From positions 2,352,501 through 2,416,500 of the forward strand of contig NZ_CP040396.1 of NCBI RefSeq assembly GCF_005577435.1: a DNA stretch of 64,000 nucleotides, given 5' to 3'. Below, in pieces: positions 53,957 to 62,466 of the stretch. The notes under the pieces are model-generated. The model searched no databases and was not told the DNA's origin. It saw only the letters and a program-made list of their open reading frames with translations. How positions within the stretch are numbered: position 1 is the first letter of the stretch; the number at the start of each line of letters is the position of its first letter. A program made the position numbers and the translations under genes. This stretch comes from Paenibacillus algicola (GTDB lineage: Bacteria > Bacillota > Bacilli > Paenibacillales > Paenibacillaceae).

Positions 53957-54812
53957 CCCATTTCAAGTATAAGAACACTAACACCACACTAATCAACGTA
54001 ATGACCATGTTGATCGCCATCGCTTCCGGGCGATAGGTCAAATCCGGATTGGTATAGGCCTCATAGGCAAGAATCGGCAGAGCCGGCTGACTGACCGACC
54101 CTAATATGTACGGCACCTCAAAGGAACCAAAGGTATAAGCAAATACAATGATTGATGAAGACAATAACGGCGGCAGCATGAACGGAAATGTCACCAGCCT
54201 GAAGCGCTGCCAGGAGGATGCGCCAAGAAGCCGCAGCTGACGCTCGTACGGCAATACCCAGGCTTTTAATATACTGATAATGGATACCGCAATGAAAGGA
54301 ACTTCCTTCCATATGTACTCCAGTATAATGCCGGCGCCCACTTGATCCTGTACCAGCACCGGAAATGCAGCCGGCTCTTGAATTATGCCTGCCCAATATG
54401 CCAGTCTCGACAAATACCCGCTCTGACCTAACAGCATCCAGATCGCCATCGCTCCCACCACATGAGGCAGCGGCAGATTAAACTGAATCAAGAATTGCAG
54501 CCACTTGCTCTTGTTCACATATCTTCTCAGCCAAAGTGCCAGAAGTACCGCCAGGACGGCGGAGATGAGCGTAGAGAACAGAGATACCATGAGCGAGAAG
54601 CTGAGAGAGCTATAGAAGATTCGCGACACGAACAGCTCCCGGTATACATCCAGAGACAGCTCCGTTTGGCCGATCAGCGGAACATATCCCAGGCTCTGTT
54701 CGCCCGTAATCCACAGTCCTGCACCAACAGGCACCAGAATGACCAATACGGAGGGCAGGAGCATCCCCGCGAGGAGCCAGAGGCGAGCTTTTTTACTTTT
54801 GGAATAAAACAT
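53928..54812 (-). CDS. ABC transporter permease (YnjC-like, first half)
   Basis: 294 residues with six membrane segments. The EAA loop reads LRLLGASSWQRFRLVTFPFMLP, very like that of the partner permease. GGAGGAAGC precedes the ATG. It overlaps the end of the solute-binding protein gene by 20 bases. It should form the channel with the next gene product. Confidence 0.86.
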   Translation of the reverse strand: MFYSKSKKARLWLLAGMLLPSVLVILVPVGAGLWITGEQSLGYVPLIGQTELSLDVYRELFVSRIFYSSLSFSLMVSLFSTLISAVLAVLLALWLRRYVNKSKWLQFLIQFNLPLPHVVGAMAIWMLLGQSGYLSRLAYWAGIIQEPAAFPVLVQDQVGAGIILEYIWKEVPFIAVSIISILKAWVLPYERQLRLLGASSWQRFRLVTFPFMLPPLLSSSIIVFAYTFGSFEVPYILGSVSQPALPILAYEAYTNPDLTYRPEAMAINMVITLISVVLVFLYLKWGEHHTVQQS

Positions 54813-56067
54813 GCTTCCTCCAGCCTTCCTCCAACGCCTGATTGTACGCCGGCGACAGATCCGGCAGCTTATGCTTCAGCAGAACCTCTGCCGGCACCGC
54901 GGTTTCACCGGCGTCGCTTTGAATCTGCTTGTACTGGCTTGCAGCCTCCCCTTCCAGCTTGGCAGGATGGATTCCCAGACCGTCTCCCCAGCCCTCCTGC
55001 GTCCCCATCTTCTTAAACTGCATTTCCGGCTCCAGCAGCAGATTGGCCGTCACCATCGCCGCTGCTTTATGCTTGGCGTTATAAGGAATGGCAACATAAT
55101 GATAATCTCCAATCGTCCCGGTGCGGAATACATAAGGCCTTGCCGTCTCCGGCATTCTGCCTTTGTTAATCTCGGCCTGAATGCCTCCTAGATCCTGCAC
55201 AAACGTAAAATCGACCTCATTGTTGTTAAACAGCGTCTGCAGCTCCGCGATGGACTTCGGATATGTTTCACCACCCCGCCATAAATGCGGCTTGATCTCA
55301 TTCAAGTAGCTCCAGACCGGCTCAACCGCTTTTTTGAATTCTGCTTGGTCCAGCGGCTTTTCCCACTGCTCATAGCCTCCGCTTAGCTCATAGAACAGCT
55401 GCTTCACAAATCGTGTACCGATAAAATCAGGGGGAGCATTGTATGTAAACCGACCCGGATTATTCTGAATCCACACCTTCAGCTCTTCATAGCTTCGCGG
55501 CAGTTCATCCGGATCTACGGTGCTTGCGTTATACACGAACTGAAACTGGGCGCTTCCCCATACCGATTCCATGCCCTCTGTATCGTTTCCAAAATCCTTT
55601 TGAATGGCAGGATTACTGTAATCGACGTATTGTGCGTTAGGAAGAATCTCAGCAAAAGGACCGAACAGCGCTTCTGCCTGCTTCAGGGTATTGAAATTTT
55701 CTCCGTTAATCCAGATTAAATCGACGCTGCCTTCCTCATGCCTTCCTGCCTGCTTCTCATTCAGAACCTTATTAACAGCTTCAGCCGTATCATTGACCGG
55801 AATCCGCTTCAGCGTAACTCCGTATTCGTCCTTCAGCACGCGGCCAACCGTCTGATCAACATACGAATTGATCACATCACTGCCGCCCCATAAATACCAG
55901 TTGACCTGCTGACCTTTAGCCTCATCAACCACCTGTTCCCAGCTGGAGCCACTAAGAAGGCTTGCATCCTCCGCACTCCTCACGACTTCCAGACTGCCGG
56001 AGCTGCAGGAGGATAGGACCATCGCCGCTGACAGCCATAGAATTAGTGCAGCCATAGGCTTTTTCAT
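54793..56067 (-). CDS. ABC transporter substrate-binding lipoprotein (YnjB-like)
   Basis: 424 residues. Lipoprotein signal with the lipobox-like LSSCSSGSLEV near residue 20. The YnjB-type motif KGQQVNWYLWGGSDVINSYVD opens the mature domain, and VDLIWINGENFNTLKQAEALFGP follows; both are hallmarks of the COG4134 family. It would deliver a small, still unknown ligand to the two permeases. AAAGGGG precedes the ATG. It follows the flavoprotein gene by 20 bases, tying transport to the redox genes. Confidence 0.88.
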   Translation of the reverse strand: MKKPMAALILWLSAAMVLSSCSSGSLEVVRSAEDASLLSGSSWEQVVDEAKGQQVNWYLWGGSDVINSYVDQTVGRVLKDEYGVTLKRIPVNDTAEAVNKVLNEKQAGRHEEGSVDLIWINGENFNTLKQAEALFGPFAEILPNAQYVDYSNPAIQKDFGNDTEGMESVWGSAQFQFVYNASTVDPDELPRSYEELKVWIQNNPGRFTYNAPPDFIGTRFVKQLFYELSGGYEQWEKPLDQAEFKKAVEPVWSYLNEIKPHLWRGGETYPKSIAELQTLFNNNEVDFTFVQDLGGIQAEINKGRMPETARPYVFRTGTIGDYHYVAIPYNAKHKAAAMVTANLLLEPEMQFKKMGTQEGWGDGLGIHPAKLEGEAASQYKQIQSDAGETAVPAEVLLKHKLPDLSPAYNQALEEGWRKHVLFQK

Positions 56068-56087
56068 ATGCAGCCACCCCTTTCTAT

Positions 56088-57212
56088 CTATCTCTTATAT
56101 AGCCGCTGATACTGCCGTACAAAGCGTTCGTCAATCCAGCGTTTTAGCTTCCAGCACCATCGCCCGTAGAGCAACACCTTCTTATATAGCAAAATCGCCT
56201 TGCGGTTCCCCGTCGACATCAGCGACAGATAGTCACGCTGCGGTGAATATGCCTGAAGCTCCGTGCCGCTGAAAAATGCGCGTAGATTGCTCCACAAATA
56301 CGGAGCCTCCCTGACGGCATACACCCCGGCTTTGGGGAGAGGGCGATGTCCGTCCAAGGCGGCACAATCACCCGCAGCAAAAATCTCCGGGTAATCCACG
56401 GACTGCAGCTTTGGCGTCACCAGCAGATAGCCGCCGTCGCGGACCTGCAGCCCTGAAGACATAAACACGTCCGGTGCTTTGGGACCTGCTGCCCAAATCA
56501 GATGTTGAAATGGAACCTTGCGGCCGGATGTTAATGTCACGATGCCTTGATCCACCTTGAGCGCCGCATCGTTTTCATACAGCCGTACATTTTGTTTGGC
56601 AACAATCTGTGTAAGACGACGGTGCATGCGTGAGCCTGTCTTCATCCCAAGTAAAGAGCCTGCACTGATTAACGAAACAGAGCCGCCTTTTGTCCGGTTA
56701 CGAGCCTGCAGCGCCAGGCTGAGTTCCAGTCCAGCAGCACCTCCTCCGACCACGACCGCGGCTTCATCCCCATGCTCCTGGACCGCCCATTTCATAAACG
56801 GCTCCAAAGGCTTGACGGGAAGCCCGTATGACAGGACGCCTGACGTATCTGTGCCGGCACTCTGCGAACCGATATCAAAGGAGAGAGCATCATATGAAAG
56901 CGACTCCTGCGACGCCAGGTGGATTACTCTGGACTTGGCATCTACGGAAATGACACGGTCCTGCACCAGGCGCACGCCGGCCGTTTCAGCCAGCCTTCTT
57001 AGGTCCACTCGAATTTCGTCCAGGATATTGGTGCCTTCGATATATCCAGAGATCAGTCCGGAATAGTATTGAAATGGCGATGGCGAAATCAGGACAACCT
57101 CTACATGTGGAATCGGCTGTCGGCTGAGCTCCTTCAAAACATGAAGATGTGCATGTCCCCCACCCGCCAGGATCAGACGACGCTGGTCTCCTGCAGCAAT
57201 CATCGGAACCAT
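56088..57212 (-). CDS. pyridine nucleotide-disulfide oxidoreductase, SelD-associated/NDH-2-like type
   Basis: 374 residues. FAD motif RLILAGGGHAHLHVLKEL; the His-rich AGGGHAHLH start is the mark of the family found fused to or near SelD. The NAD(P) motif is VVVGGGAAGLELSLAL and the second FAD motif IFAAGDCAALDG. No redox-active Cys pair is seen. No selD lies in this window. The C-terminus is strongly basic (YKKVLLYGRWCWKLKRW), perhaps touching membrane. It overlaps the end of the preceding MerA-like gene by 13 bases. Confidence 0.83.
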   Translation of the reverse strand: MVPMIAAGDQRRLILAGGGHAHLHVLKELSRQPIPHVEVVLISPSPFQYYSGLISGYIEGTNILDEIRVDLRRLAETAGVRLVQDRVISVDAKSRVIHLASQESLSYDALSFDIGSQSAGTDTSGVLSYGLPVKPLEPFMKWAVQEHGDEAAVVVGGGAAGLELSLALQARNRTKGGSVSLISAGSLLGMKTGSRMHRRLTQIVAKQNVRLYENDAALKVDQGIVTLTSGRKVPFQHLIWAAGPKAPDVFMSSGLQVRDGGYLLVTPKLQSVDYPEIFAAGDCAALDGHRPLPKAGVYAVREAPYLWSNLRAFFSGTELQAYSPQRDYLSLMSTGNRKAILLYKKVLLYGRWCWKLKRWIDERFVRQYQRLYKR

Positions 57213-58630
57213 TTAACGTAAGCCTTCAGCAGCTTGTAGACCGGACCGTCAAACAGCTTCTTTTCCCAATACTGCCCTGAAGCCTTTTTCAGAGCCTCGC
57301 CATGGGTCGGGTAAGGATGAATCGTTTCGGCAATATGGCTCACTTTACAGCCATGCTGCTTCGCAAACACCGCCTCCTGCATCCAGTTACCAGCCCCTTT
57401 GCCAACAGCATGTGCTCCCATAATTTTTCCCTTTTGATCTGCAATGATTTTGACGAGTCCTTCCGTGCTGCGGTCGGTAATGAAACGGTCTACCTCCTTG
57501 AGGTCTGTGATGTATATCTGTATATCATCTCCCGCCTGTTCCCGGGCCTCCTTCTCCGTCATGCCCAGATGAAAAATTTCCGGATCCGTATACGTCACCC
57601 AAGGCACCGCATCATAGCTCACCTTGCGTCTTAAACCGAATACCGCGTTAGACACGGCAACCTTGCCCTCCATGCCAGCGGCATGGGTAAACGGAAACGG
57701 CTTAATGACATCACCAATCGCGAAGATAGAGCGCGCCGTCGTTCGTAGATTTTTTTGCACAGCGATATGATCTCCGTCCACCTCCACCGAGGTTCGGTGC
57801 AGATCCAGCTGGTCTGTATTCGGCATCCGCCCGGTGGCAATCAACAGCCCTTCTGCCTGCCAGGTATGCTCATGTCCGTTTATGCGGCCGTAAATGGTTT
57901 TGACACCGGCTTCGTCTGCCGCTACCTTCTGCACCTCAGTATGGTAGACGATGCTCATCTCCTGTTCCATTAGTGACTGGGCCCGGGCCGCAATATCATG
58001 GTCTTCTTTCGGGAACAAAGAATCTCCCTTGACCAGCAGCGTAACCTGAGAGCCCAGGCGAGCCAACGCCTGAGACAGCTCCAGTCCCACCGGTCCGGCG
58101 CCGATGACCACCAATCTCTTCGGAAGCGACATCATGTCAAACACACTTTCGTTCGTCAGGTAATCAATATCCTTGAGCCCCTCGATATCAGGCACTTTGG
58201 CTCTGGAGCCGGCAGCAATGATGATTCTTTTGCCCTGCAGCGTCTCCTGACCATCGATTTGAATAGCATGATTATCTAGAAACTTGGCATGTCCCTGGTA
58301 CACATCAATTCCCATACTTTCAAAATGCTCTGCCGCATCATGATGCGCAATGACCGCCTTTGCCGCCTGAACTCGACGGTAGGCTTCCAGATAATCGGCT
58401 TCGCCGGTAAGACTGAGCCCATATCCCTCCGCAGTCTTGCGCGCGTCATGTAAGTCATTGGCCGCCGCAATGAGTGCCTTGGATGGAACACAGCCCGTAT
58501 GCAGGCAGTCTCCACCGGGCTGGGCGTCCTTATCAATCAATGCAACCTTAATTCCGAACCGGATCGCGCCAACGGCAGCGGTCAATCCGCCGGAGCCGGC
58601 ACCGATCACGATCAGATCATATTTTTTCAT
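57200..58630 (-). CDS. MerA/dihydrolipoamide-dehydrogenase-like flavoprotein disulfide reductase
   Basis: 476 residues. FAD motif DLIVIGAGSGGLTAAVGA and the redox-active disulfide GGDCLHTGCVPSKAL (about residues 38-52) are present. The NAD(P) motif is VVIGAGPVGLELSQAL, with a C-terminal AETIHPYPTHGEALKKA that supplies the catalytic His-Glu pair. It lacks the terminal Cys pair and the N-terminal metal domain of true mercuric reductases. It probably reduces a disulfide or quinone; the partner is unknown. The ATG at 58630 overlaps a small upstream frame as ATGA. Confidence 0.87.
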   Translation of the reverse strand: MKKYDLIVIGAGSGGLTAAVGAIRFGIKVALIDKDAQPGGDCLHTGCVPSKALIAAANDLHDARKTAEGYGLSLTGEADYLEAYRRVQAAKAVIAHHDAAEHFESMGIDVYQGHAKFLDNHAIQIDGQETLQGKRIIIAAGSRAKVPDIEGLKDIDYLTNESVFDMMSLPKRLVVIGAGPVGLELSQALARLGSQVTLLVKGDSLFPKEDHDIAARAQSLMEQEMSIVYHTEVQKVAADEAGVKTIYGRINGHEHTWQAEGLLIATGRMPNTDQLDLHRTSVEVDGDHIAVQKNLRTTARSIFAIGDVIKPFPFTHAAGMEGKVAVSNAVFGLRRKVSYDAVPWVTYTDPEIFHLGMTEKEAREQAGDDIQIYITDLKEVDRFITDRSTEGLVKIIADQKGKIMGAHAVGKGAGNWMQEAVFAKQHGCKVSHIAETIHPYPTHGEALKKASGQYWEKKLFDGPVYKLLKAYVKWFR

Positions 58631-58839
58631 CTGGCCCCTTCCTCCTCTCGATGCGCTAAGCATGTACATCCGAAGCAGCGAGCTCCCGCAGCGTACAGTG
58701 CTATATGTGAAATTTCGATGTATTTAAACAAAATGCCTACTAACTTGATTAACCTCAATCCTGTTAACCCAAACAAACGATCCCGCTTCTGCAGCAGCCA
58801 TATAAAGACTTCAAGCATGTTACGAAGGTTATAGATCAT
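58627..58839 (-). CDS. possible small basic/hydrophobic protein, translationally coupled
   Basis: A 70-codon frame that starts at ATG 58839 behind AAAGGTG (six bases) and ends in TGA overlapping the next gene's ATG. Its 3' end encodes EEEGAR and at DNA level provides the next gene's ribosome site. The peptide is amphipathic and basic (WLLQKRDRLFGLTGLRLIKL) with three Cys near the end (CFGCTC). I recognise no family. It may be a real leader gene or chance. Upstream, 58840-58966 holds nothing else. Confidence 0.38.
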   Translation of the reverse strand: MIYNLRNMLEVFIWLLQKRDRLFGLTGLRLIKLVGILFKYIEISHIALYAAGARCFGCTCLAHREEEGAR

Positions 58840-58966
58840 TCGGATCACCTTTCAGCCAACATCAAAGAGACCAAGTGAAGGCTTATCACCTGATCCCTGG
58901 GTGTTTATTATGATCTGCCATCCTGCACGTATTGACATGATCTTGCGGCTGTGGGTTAGAGCTTCT

Positions 58967-59638
58967 TCACATGGAGCAAGATCCAACCTGACGCTTGGGA
59001 TGATGTTCCAATGCTCGAAGCTCCTCAATCGTGACCTCAATCATAACCTTAAGCCCTCTCAGCATGCTTTCCTGACTCATAGAAGGCATGCCAGGCTTGG
59101 CTGCAGCCATCTCCGGTGACGCCGGAAAATGAATAAAGCCGCCAAGCATAGCATTCGCTGTCTTCTTGATTTCATTCAACAGCACATACATCGTATTATT
59201 ACAAATATAGGTTCCGGCAGAATAAGAAATCGATGCGGGTATTCCAGCTTCTCTCATGGTCTTCACCATCCGGGAAACGGGCAGCGTGGTGAACAAGCCA
59301 TCCTGGCCGTCTTCCTCAATGGGCTGCTCATGGGGTCTCACACCTGCGTTATCAGGATACGGTGCATCCTCCGCGATGTGCTTCATATTAATGGCGATCC
59401 GCTCTGGTGTTATGTCAGCACGTCCCCCGGCTACACCGCAGGCGAGGACTGCGTCAGGCTGAAAGGACCGGATTTCCTCGATCAGGAGTCTGGCACATTC
59501 ATCGAATACGACGGGGAGCAATACAGTACGAATTTCTACCCCTGAAAAAGACAATGACTGCAGATCAAAAATCAGCTGCTCTGTCGGGTTAACCCGGCTG
59601 CCGCCGAACGGTTCAAATCCGGAAACTAGTATTTTCAT
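58967..59638 (-). CDS. pcp: pyrrolidone-carboxylate peptidase (pyroglutamyl peptidase I)
   Basis: 223 residues, a cytosolic cysteine peptidase that removes N-terminal pyroglutamate. It begins MKILVSGFEPFGGSRVNPTE. The Glu-Cys-His triad is visible in ITPERIAIN (Glu), SAGTYICNNTMY (Cys) and GGFIHFPASPE (His). Length fits the family (about 215). AAGGAGAG lies ahead of the ATG. It is a single gene. Confidence 0.95.
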   Translation of the reverse strand: MKILVSGFEPFGGSRVNPTEQLIFDLQSLSFSGVEIRTVLLPVVFDECARLLIEEIRSFQPDAVLACGVAGGRADITPERIAINMKHIAEDAPYPDNAGVRPHEQPIEEDGQDGLFTTLPVSRMVKTMREAGIPASISYSAGTYICNNTMYVLLNEIKKTANAMLGGFIHFPASPEMAAAKPGMPSMSQESMLRGLKVMIEVTIEELRALEHHPKRQVGSCSM

Positions 59639-59731
59639 AGACTCTCTCTCCTTCTCGTCCTATCATATCAGAAACCGTAAAGGGAACACCAACCTGACCT
59701 CGTGATATAAAGGGAATCCAGGCTGTTGTTG

Positions 59732-60241
59732 TCATTCCGTCGGAGACTTCTTGTTTTGAAGCTCACGCCACACCTTTTTATTACTATACTGCTTGTCCTG
59801 GCTGATGTCTGGGCCAAACCAGACCGGAGGCTCAAAGCGCTCAGCCTCTTCCAAAGAAGAGAACTCCACCTCAATCACGCGGAGCTGAAGCTGAGTGTAT
59901 TCGTCAATTTCCACCACTTGCCCATTCCATACCGCCGTAAGTCGTGTTTTTATTAACGGGATTGCCTGGTGAGCTTCAATAACCTGTTCATAGAGCCCTT
60001 CAGATATTGCAATCTCTACCTCTTCACGGGCAATGCCCCATCCTCTTTTAAACGTATGTGTGTATTCCAGCAAACCGGTCTGCAGGTCCTCAAGCTTTCT
60101 TACACGCAGCTCCTGATCTCCATCTAGAGCCAGATAGGTTTGTTCTATGCACTGCTTTCGCCGCGGCTGTAAGCTTCCATCTCGGATGAGCTCCTCCGGG
60201 TCTTGATCAAGCAAAAATTTTTTTTCAATTTCCATGTGCAT
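59732..60241 (-). CDS. CYTH domain protein (triphosphate tunnel family)
   Basis: 169 residues. The defining ExExK appears as MEIEKKFLL at the start. Strand residues QTYLALDGDQELRVRKLED, RGWGIAREEVEIAI and VVEIDEYTQLQLRVIEVEF follow. CYTH proteins hydrolyse inorganic triphosphate or thiamine triphosphate, or act as class IV adenylate cyclases; which applies cannot be read. The ribosome site (GGGG) is weak. ATG at 60235 is an alternative start. Confidence 0.85.
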   Translation of the reverse strand: MHMEIEKKFLLDQDPEELIRDGSLQPRRKQCIEQTYLALDGDQELRVRKLEDLQTGLLEYTHTFKRGWGIAREEVEIAISEGLYEQVIEAHQAIPLIKTRLTAVWNGQVVEIDEYTQLQLRVIEVEFSSLEEAERFEPPVWFGPDISQDKQYSNKKVWRELQNKKSPTE

Positions 60242-60303
60242 ATTTAAGTCCCCCTATACGTTCTATAGTAATCTTTATCCTGTCATTATAAATCCATCTG
60301 CAC

Positions 60304-60340
60304 AAAAAAGAACCCCCTGCCTGATGTGCAAGCAGGGGAT
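60304..60340 (-). terminator. orphan minus-strand terminator
   Basis: CCCCTGC pairs with GCAGGGG, followed by six T on the minus strand. It is upstream of the CYTH gene, and no annotated minus-strand gene precedes it, so it would end a transcript coming from 60340-60880, where the repeat locus lies. Confidence 0.75.
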
Positions 60341-60446
60341 CCTTAAGCGGGAAACGGTTATAGTCTCACCAGGCAATGGTTCATTGCTCCAGATTCTTAC
60401 CTTTGTGCATCCAGGGAGTACATGCTTACTCCCGTTGAAGATGGTC

Positions 60447-60579
60447 CATCGGAATCAAATCCTTTCGGAATTCAAAAGAAACTGTCAGTTAACACACCTG
60501 ATGCTGCATCGGAATCAGATCCTTTCGGTTTCATCTTCGTCCAAGCCAAAGCTGCTCCATTGGAATCAGATCCTTTCGA
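60447..60579. repeat. three copies of a 22-base repeat (plus a weak fourth)
   Basis: Near-identical units at 60447-60468, 60507-60528 and 60558-60579 share GGAATCAGATCCTTTCG; spacing is 60 and 51 bases. On the plus strand each codes ESDPFG in one open frame (60422-60751). On the minus strand each reads like a ribosome site plus start (AAAGGATCTGATTCC then ATG), followed by a 6-9 codon frame. A degenerate fourth copy is at 60382-60405. The 640-base stretch 60242-60882 has no other recognisable gene. Confidence 0.75.
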
Positions 60580-60770
60580 TCATATCAATCAAGTCTCATT
60601 CAGTTCAGTGTACTTCCGTCTCGGGCAATATCTTCAACCGTTTCCCGCTTGTTTTATATATACCACATCGGCAGAGAACGAAACATTGAGGCTGCATTTT
60701 AATCTGGGCTATGAGACAAATGTATTCTCTCCTAAATTACGAAATTACTGACTTAATATTTAAATATTGA

Positions 60771-60776
60771 TATACT
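60771..60776 (+). promoter_or_regulatory. possible -10 box of the AT-rich ABC operon
   Basis: TATACT preceded by TTGA gives an extended -10 (TGATATACT). No good -35 was seen. It lies 112 bases before the first ABC gene. Confidence 0.4.
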
Positions 60777-60832
60777 AGAGAGGTAATTAATGGTTTTATT
60801 ATAAGATACATACAAAGTGGGATGTAAAAACT

Positions 60833-60868
60833 ATGACTAAGCACTTAAAAAAATTATTGTTGAAGTAG
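60833..60868 (+). CDS. possible 11-residue leader peptide
   Basis: MTKHLKKLLLK followed by TAG, 14 bases ahead of the ABC permease start. It is basic and leucine-rich. GTGGGATG upstream could serve as a weak ribosome site. It may be a regulatory upstream frame or chance. Confidence 0.22.
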   Translation: MTKHLKKLLLK

Positions 60869-60882
60869 GTGAAGCGTCAGCT

Positions 60883-62466
60883 ATGTTTAGACTCATTATT
60901 TCTGAATTTAAGCAGCTAACTAGAAAGCCAATATGGCTTTTTATTTTTGCTGTGACAATTGTCGTCTCTATTTTTTTACCAAGATCTAGTATCACCCATT
61001 TGACGGTTATTCCAGGTATGGTTTACTTTATCATGATTATGTCCCTGTTATTGTCTATTTATGGGGCGGAATCAGCCCGTGCAGACAAAACTCAGCAGGT
61101 TGATGAAGCTCTATCCGTGACACCTTTATATCGGAAGTATTTTATGGCGAAGCTTATTTACTGGCTAATGCTATCTGCTTTTATTTACGTTTTATTTTAT
61201 GCAGCGGTTTTAAGTTATATTGGTCTCATTCACAGCAACATCACCTCTGAAGATGTCTATCGTTCATTGGTATATACCCTCTTAGTATGGTTTATACCGT
61301 TCTTCTTCTCGATTTTGATTGGATATATCATGTATAGCTGGCTCCCCAGCTTCTACAGTTATCTATTCATCGTCGTCATTTGGTTTTTAACTATGCCTTA
61401 CAATTCTATGATTGGCCTTATTCCACGCAACTGGTCTGGGTGGATCATCAATGGGGACCCAAATATCATTCAAATTTTCTCTACAAATCCGCTAGAAAGT
61501 TTAGAGATCAACCGAGGATATTTCATTCAGAGAATATTTATGTTTCTTATTTTGTTCTCTGGCTATCTATTAGCGAAATATAAAATTCAGACCAAAATAA
61601 GAATAACAGCTGCGTTGTTACTAGTTATTTCTGTTTTGCTGCCTTTATTCTCACCTTACGTCCCTTATATTACTGGAGGAAACAGCTTAAGCCCTTCATC
61701 CGTAACTTTTCCAGAAAATAAAGGGCAGAGTCAATCTGGATATAGGATAACCAAGTATATATTTCATTTAAACCATGGACAGAGCAACCATGAATTGAAA
61801 TACACCGTATATGTTGAAATAGAGGCTGAACAAGATGATATAGAGTTTGCCTTGCTAGATGATTTTAAGATCAACTCAATACACATGAATAATAAAGCTG
61901 TAGTCGTGAGCCGGTCAGGTAATCTTGTTAAATTACAAATTCCTGAAAAAACCGGAATACTTCAGATGGATATAGAAACCGACTCCTTTATTCCAATTGG
62001 ACCTTCTACCATTCAATTAGTCTCTACTACAGCCTGGTATCCCATGATCCCTGACGAAGCAAGGGACCCATACAATAATGCTATTAAGGAACAATACGAA
62101 GTCCACTGGGAACCTGCTAATCATAAACAAATCAAATCAAATTTACAGCGTTTGTCTCGTTCTCATTGGTCGGGTACCGCATATGGTCCAACATTTTTGA
62201 TGGGGAGGTTTACTGAAGTGGACAATGTGATATTTCCTAAATATCAAACTGCGGAAAAAACAGAAAGAATTAATAGGGGGTTGGCAGAAATCTTTGATAA
62301 CAATAACAAGAAGTACAATAAATTAGAACAATTGCCACCATATGTTTATTACGTTTCGACATTTTATGGAATGCAGGCTAACCCTGATGAAGCATATGTA
62401 TACCCGAATGTTTTCCCAAATCAAGAGATTTTAAATCTATTCTATTTAAAAAAAGGTGAAGAATAA
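60883..62466 (+). CDS. ABC exporter permease with large extracytoplasmic domain
   Basis: 527 residues. Residues 1-250 hold about seven membrane segments of the ABC-2 type (FRLIISEFKQLTRKPIWLFIFAV at the start). The remaining 275 residues are hydrophilic and should face outside. That tail contains STTAWYPMIPDEARDPYNN, which recalls the N-terminal beta domain of M1-type peptidases fused to some ABC permeases; no HEXXH follows, so no protease activity is expected. Codon use is AT-rich, unlike the rest of the window. The TAA overlaps the next gene's ATG by one base. Confidence 0.78.
   Translation: MFRLIISEFKQLTRKPIWLFIFAVTIVVSIFLPRSSITHLTVIPGMVYFIMIMSLLLSIYGAESARADKTQQVDEALSVTPLYRKYFMAKLIYWLMLSAFIYVLFYAAVLSYIGLIHSNITSEDVYRSLVYTLLVWFIPFFFSILIGYIMYSWLPSFYSYLFIVVIWFLTMPYNSMIGLIPRNWSGWIINGDPNIIQIFSTNPLESLEINRGYFIQRIFMFLILFSGYLLAKYKIQTKIRITAALLLVISVLLPLFSPYVPYITGGNSLSPSSVTFPENKGQSQSGYRITKYIFHLNHGQSNHELKYTVYVEIEAEQDDIEFALLDDFKINSIHMNNKAVVVSRSGNLVKLQIPEKTGILQMDIETDSFIPIGPSTIQLVSTTAWYPMIPDEARDPYNNAIKEQYEVHWEPANHKQIKSNLQRLSRSHWSGTAYGPTFLMGRFTEVDNVIFPKYQTAEKTERINRGLAEIFDNNNKKYNKLEQLPPYVYYVSTFYGMQANPDEAYVYPNVFPNQEILNLFYLKKGEE

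Noticed and set aside
57200..58630. True mercuric reductase
   Set aside because: No N-terminal metal-binding domain, no C-terminal Cys pair and no mer genes nearby.
60447..60579. CRISPR-like array
   Set aside because: Only three good copies, unequal spacing (60 and 51), repeats of 22 bases, and no cas genes.
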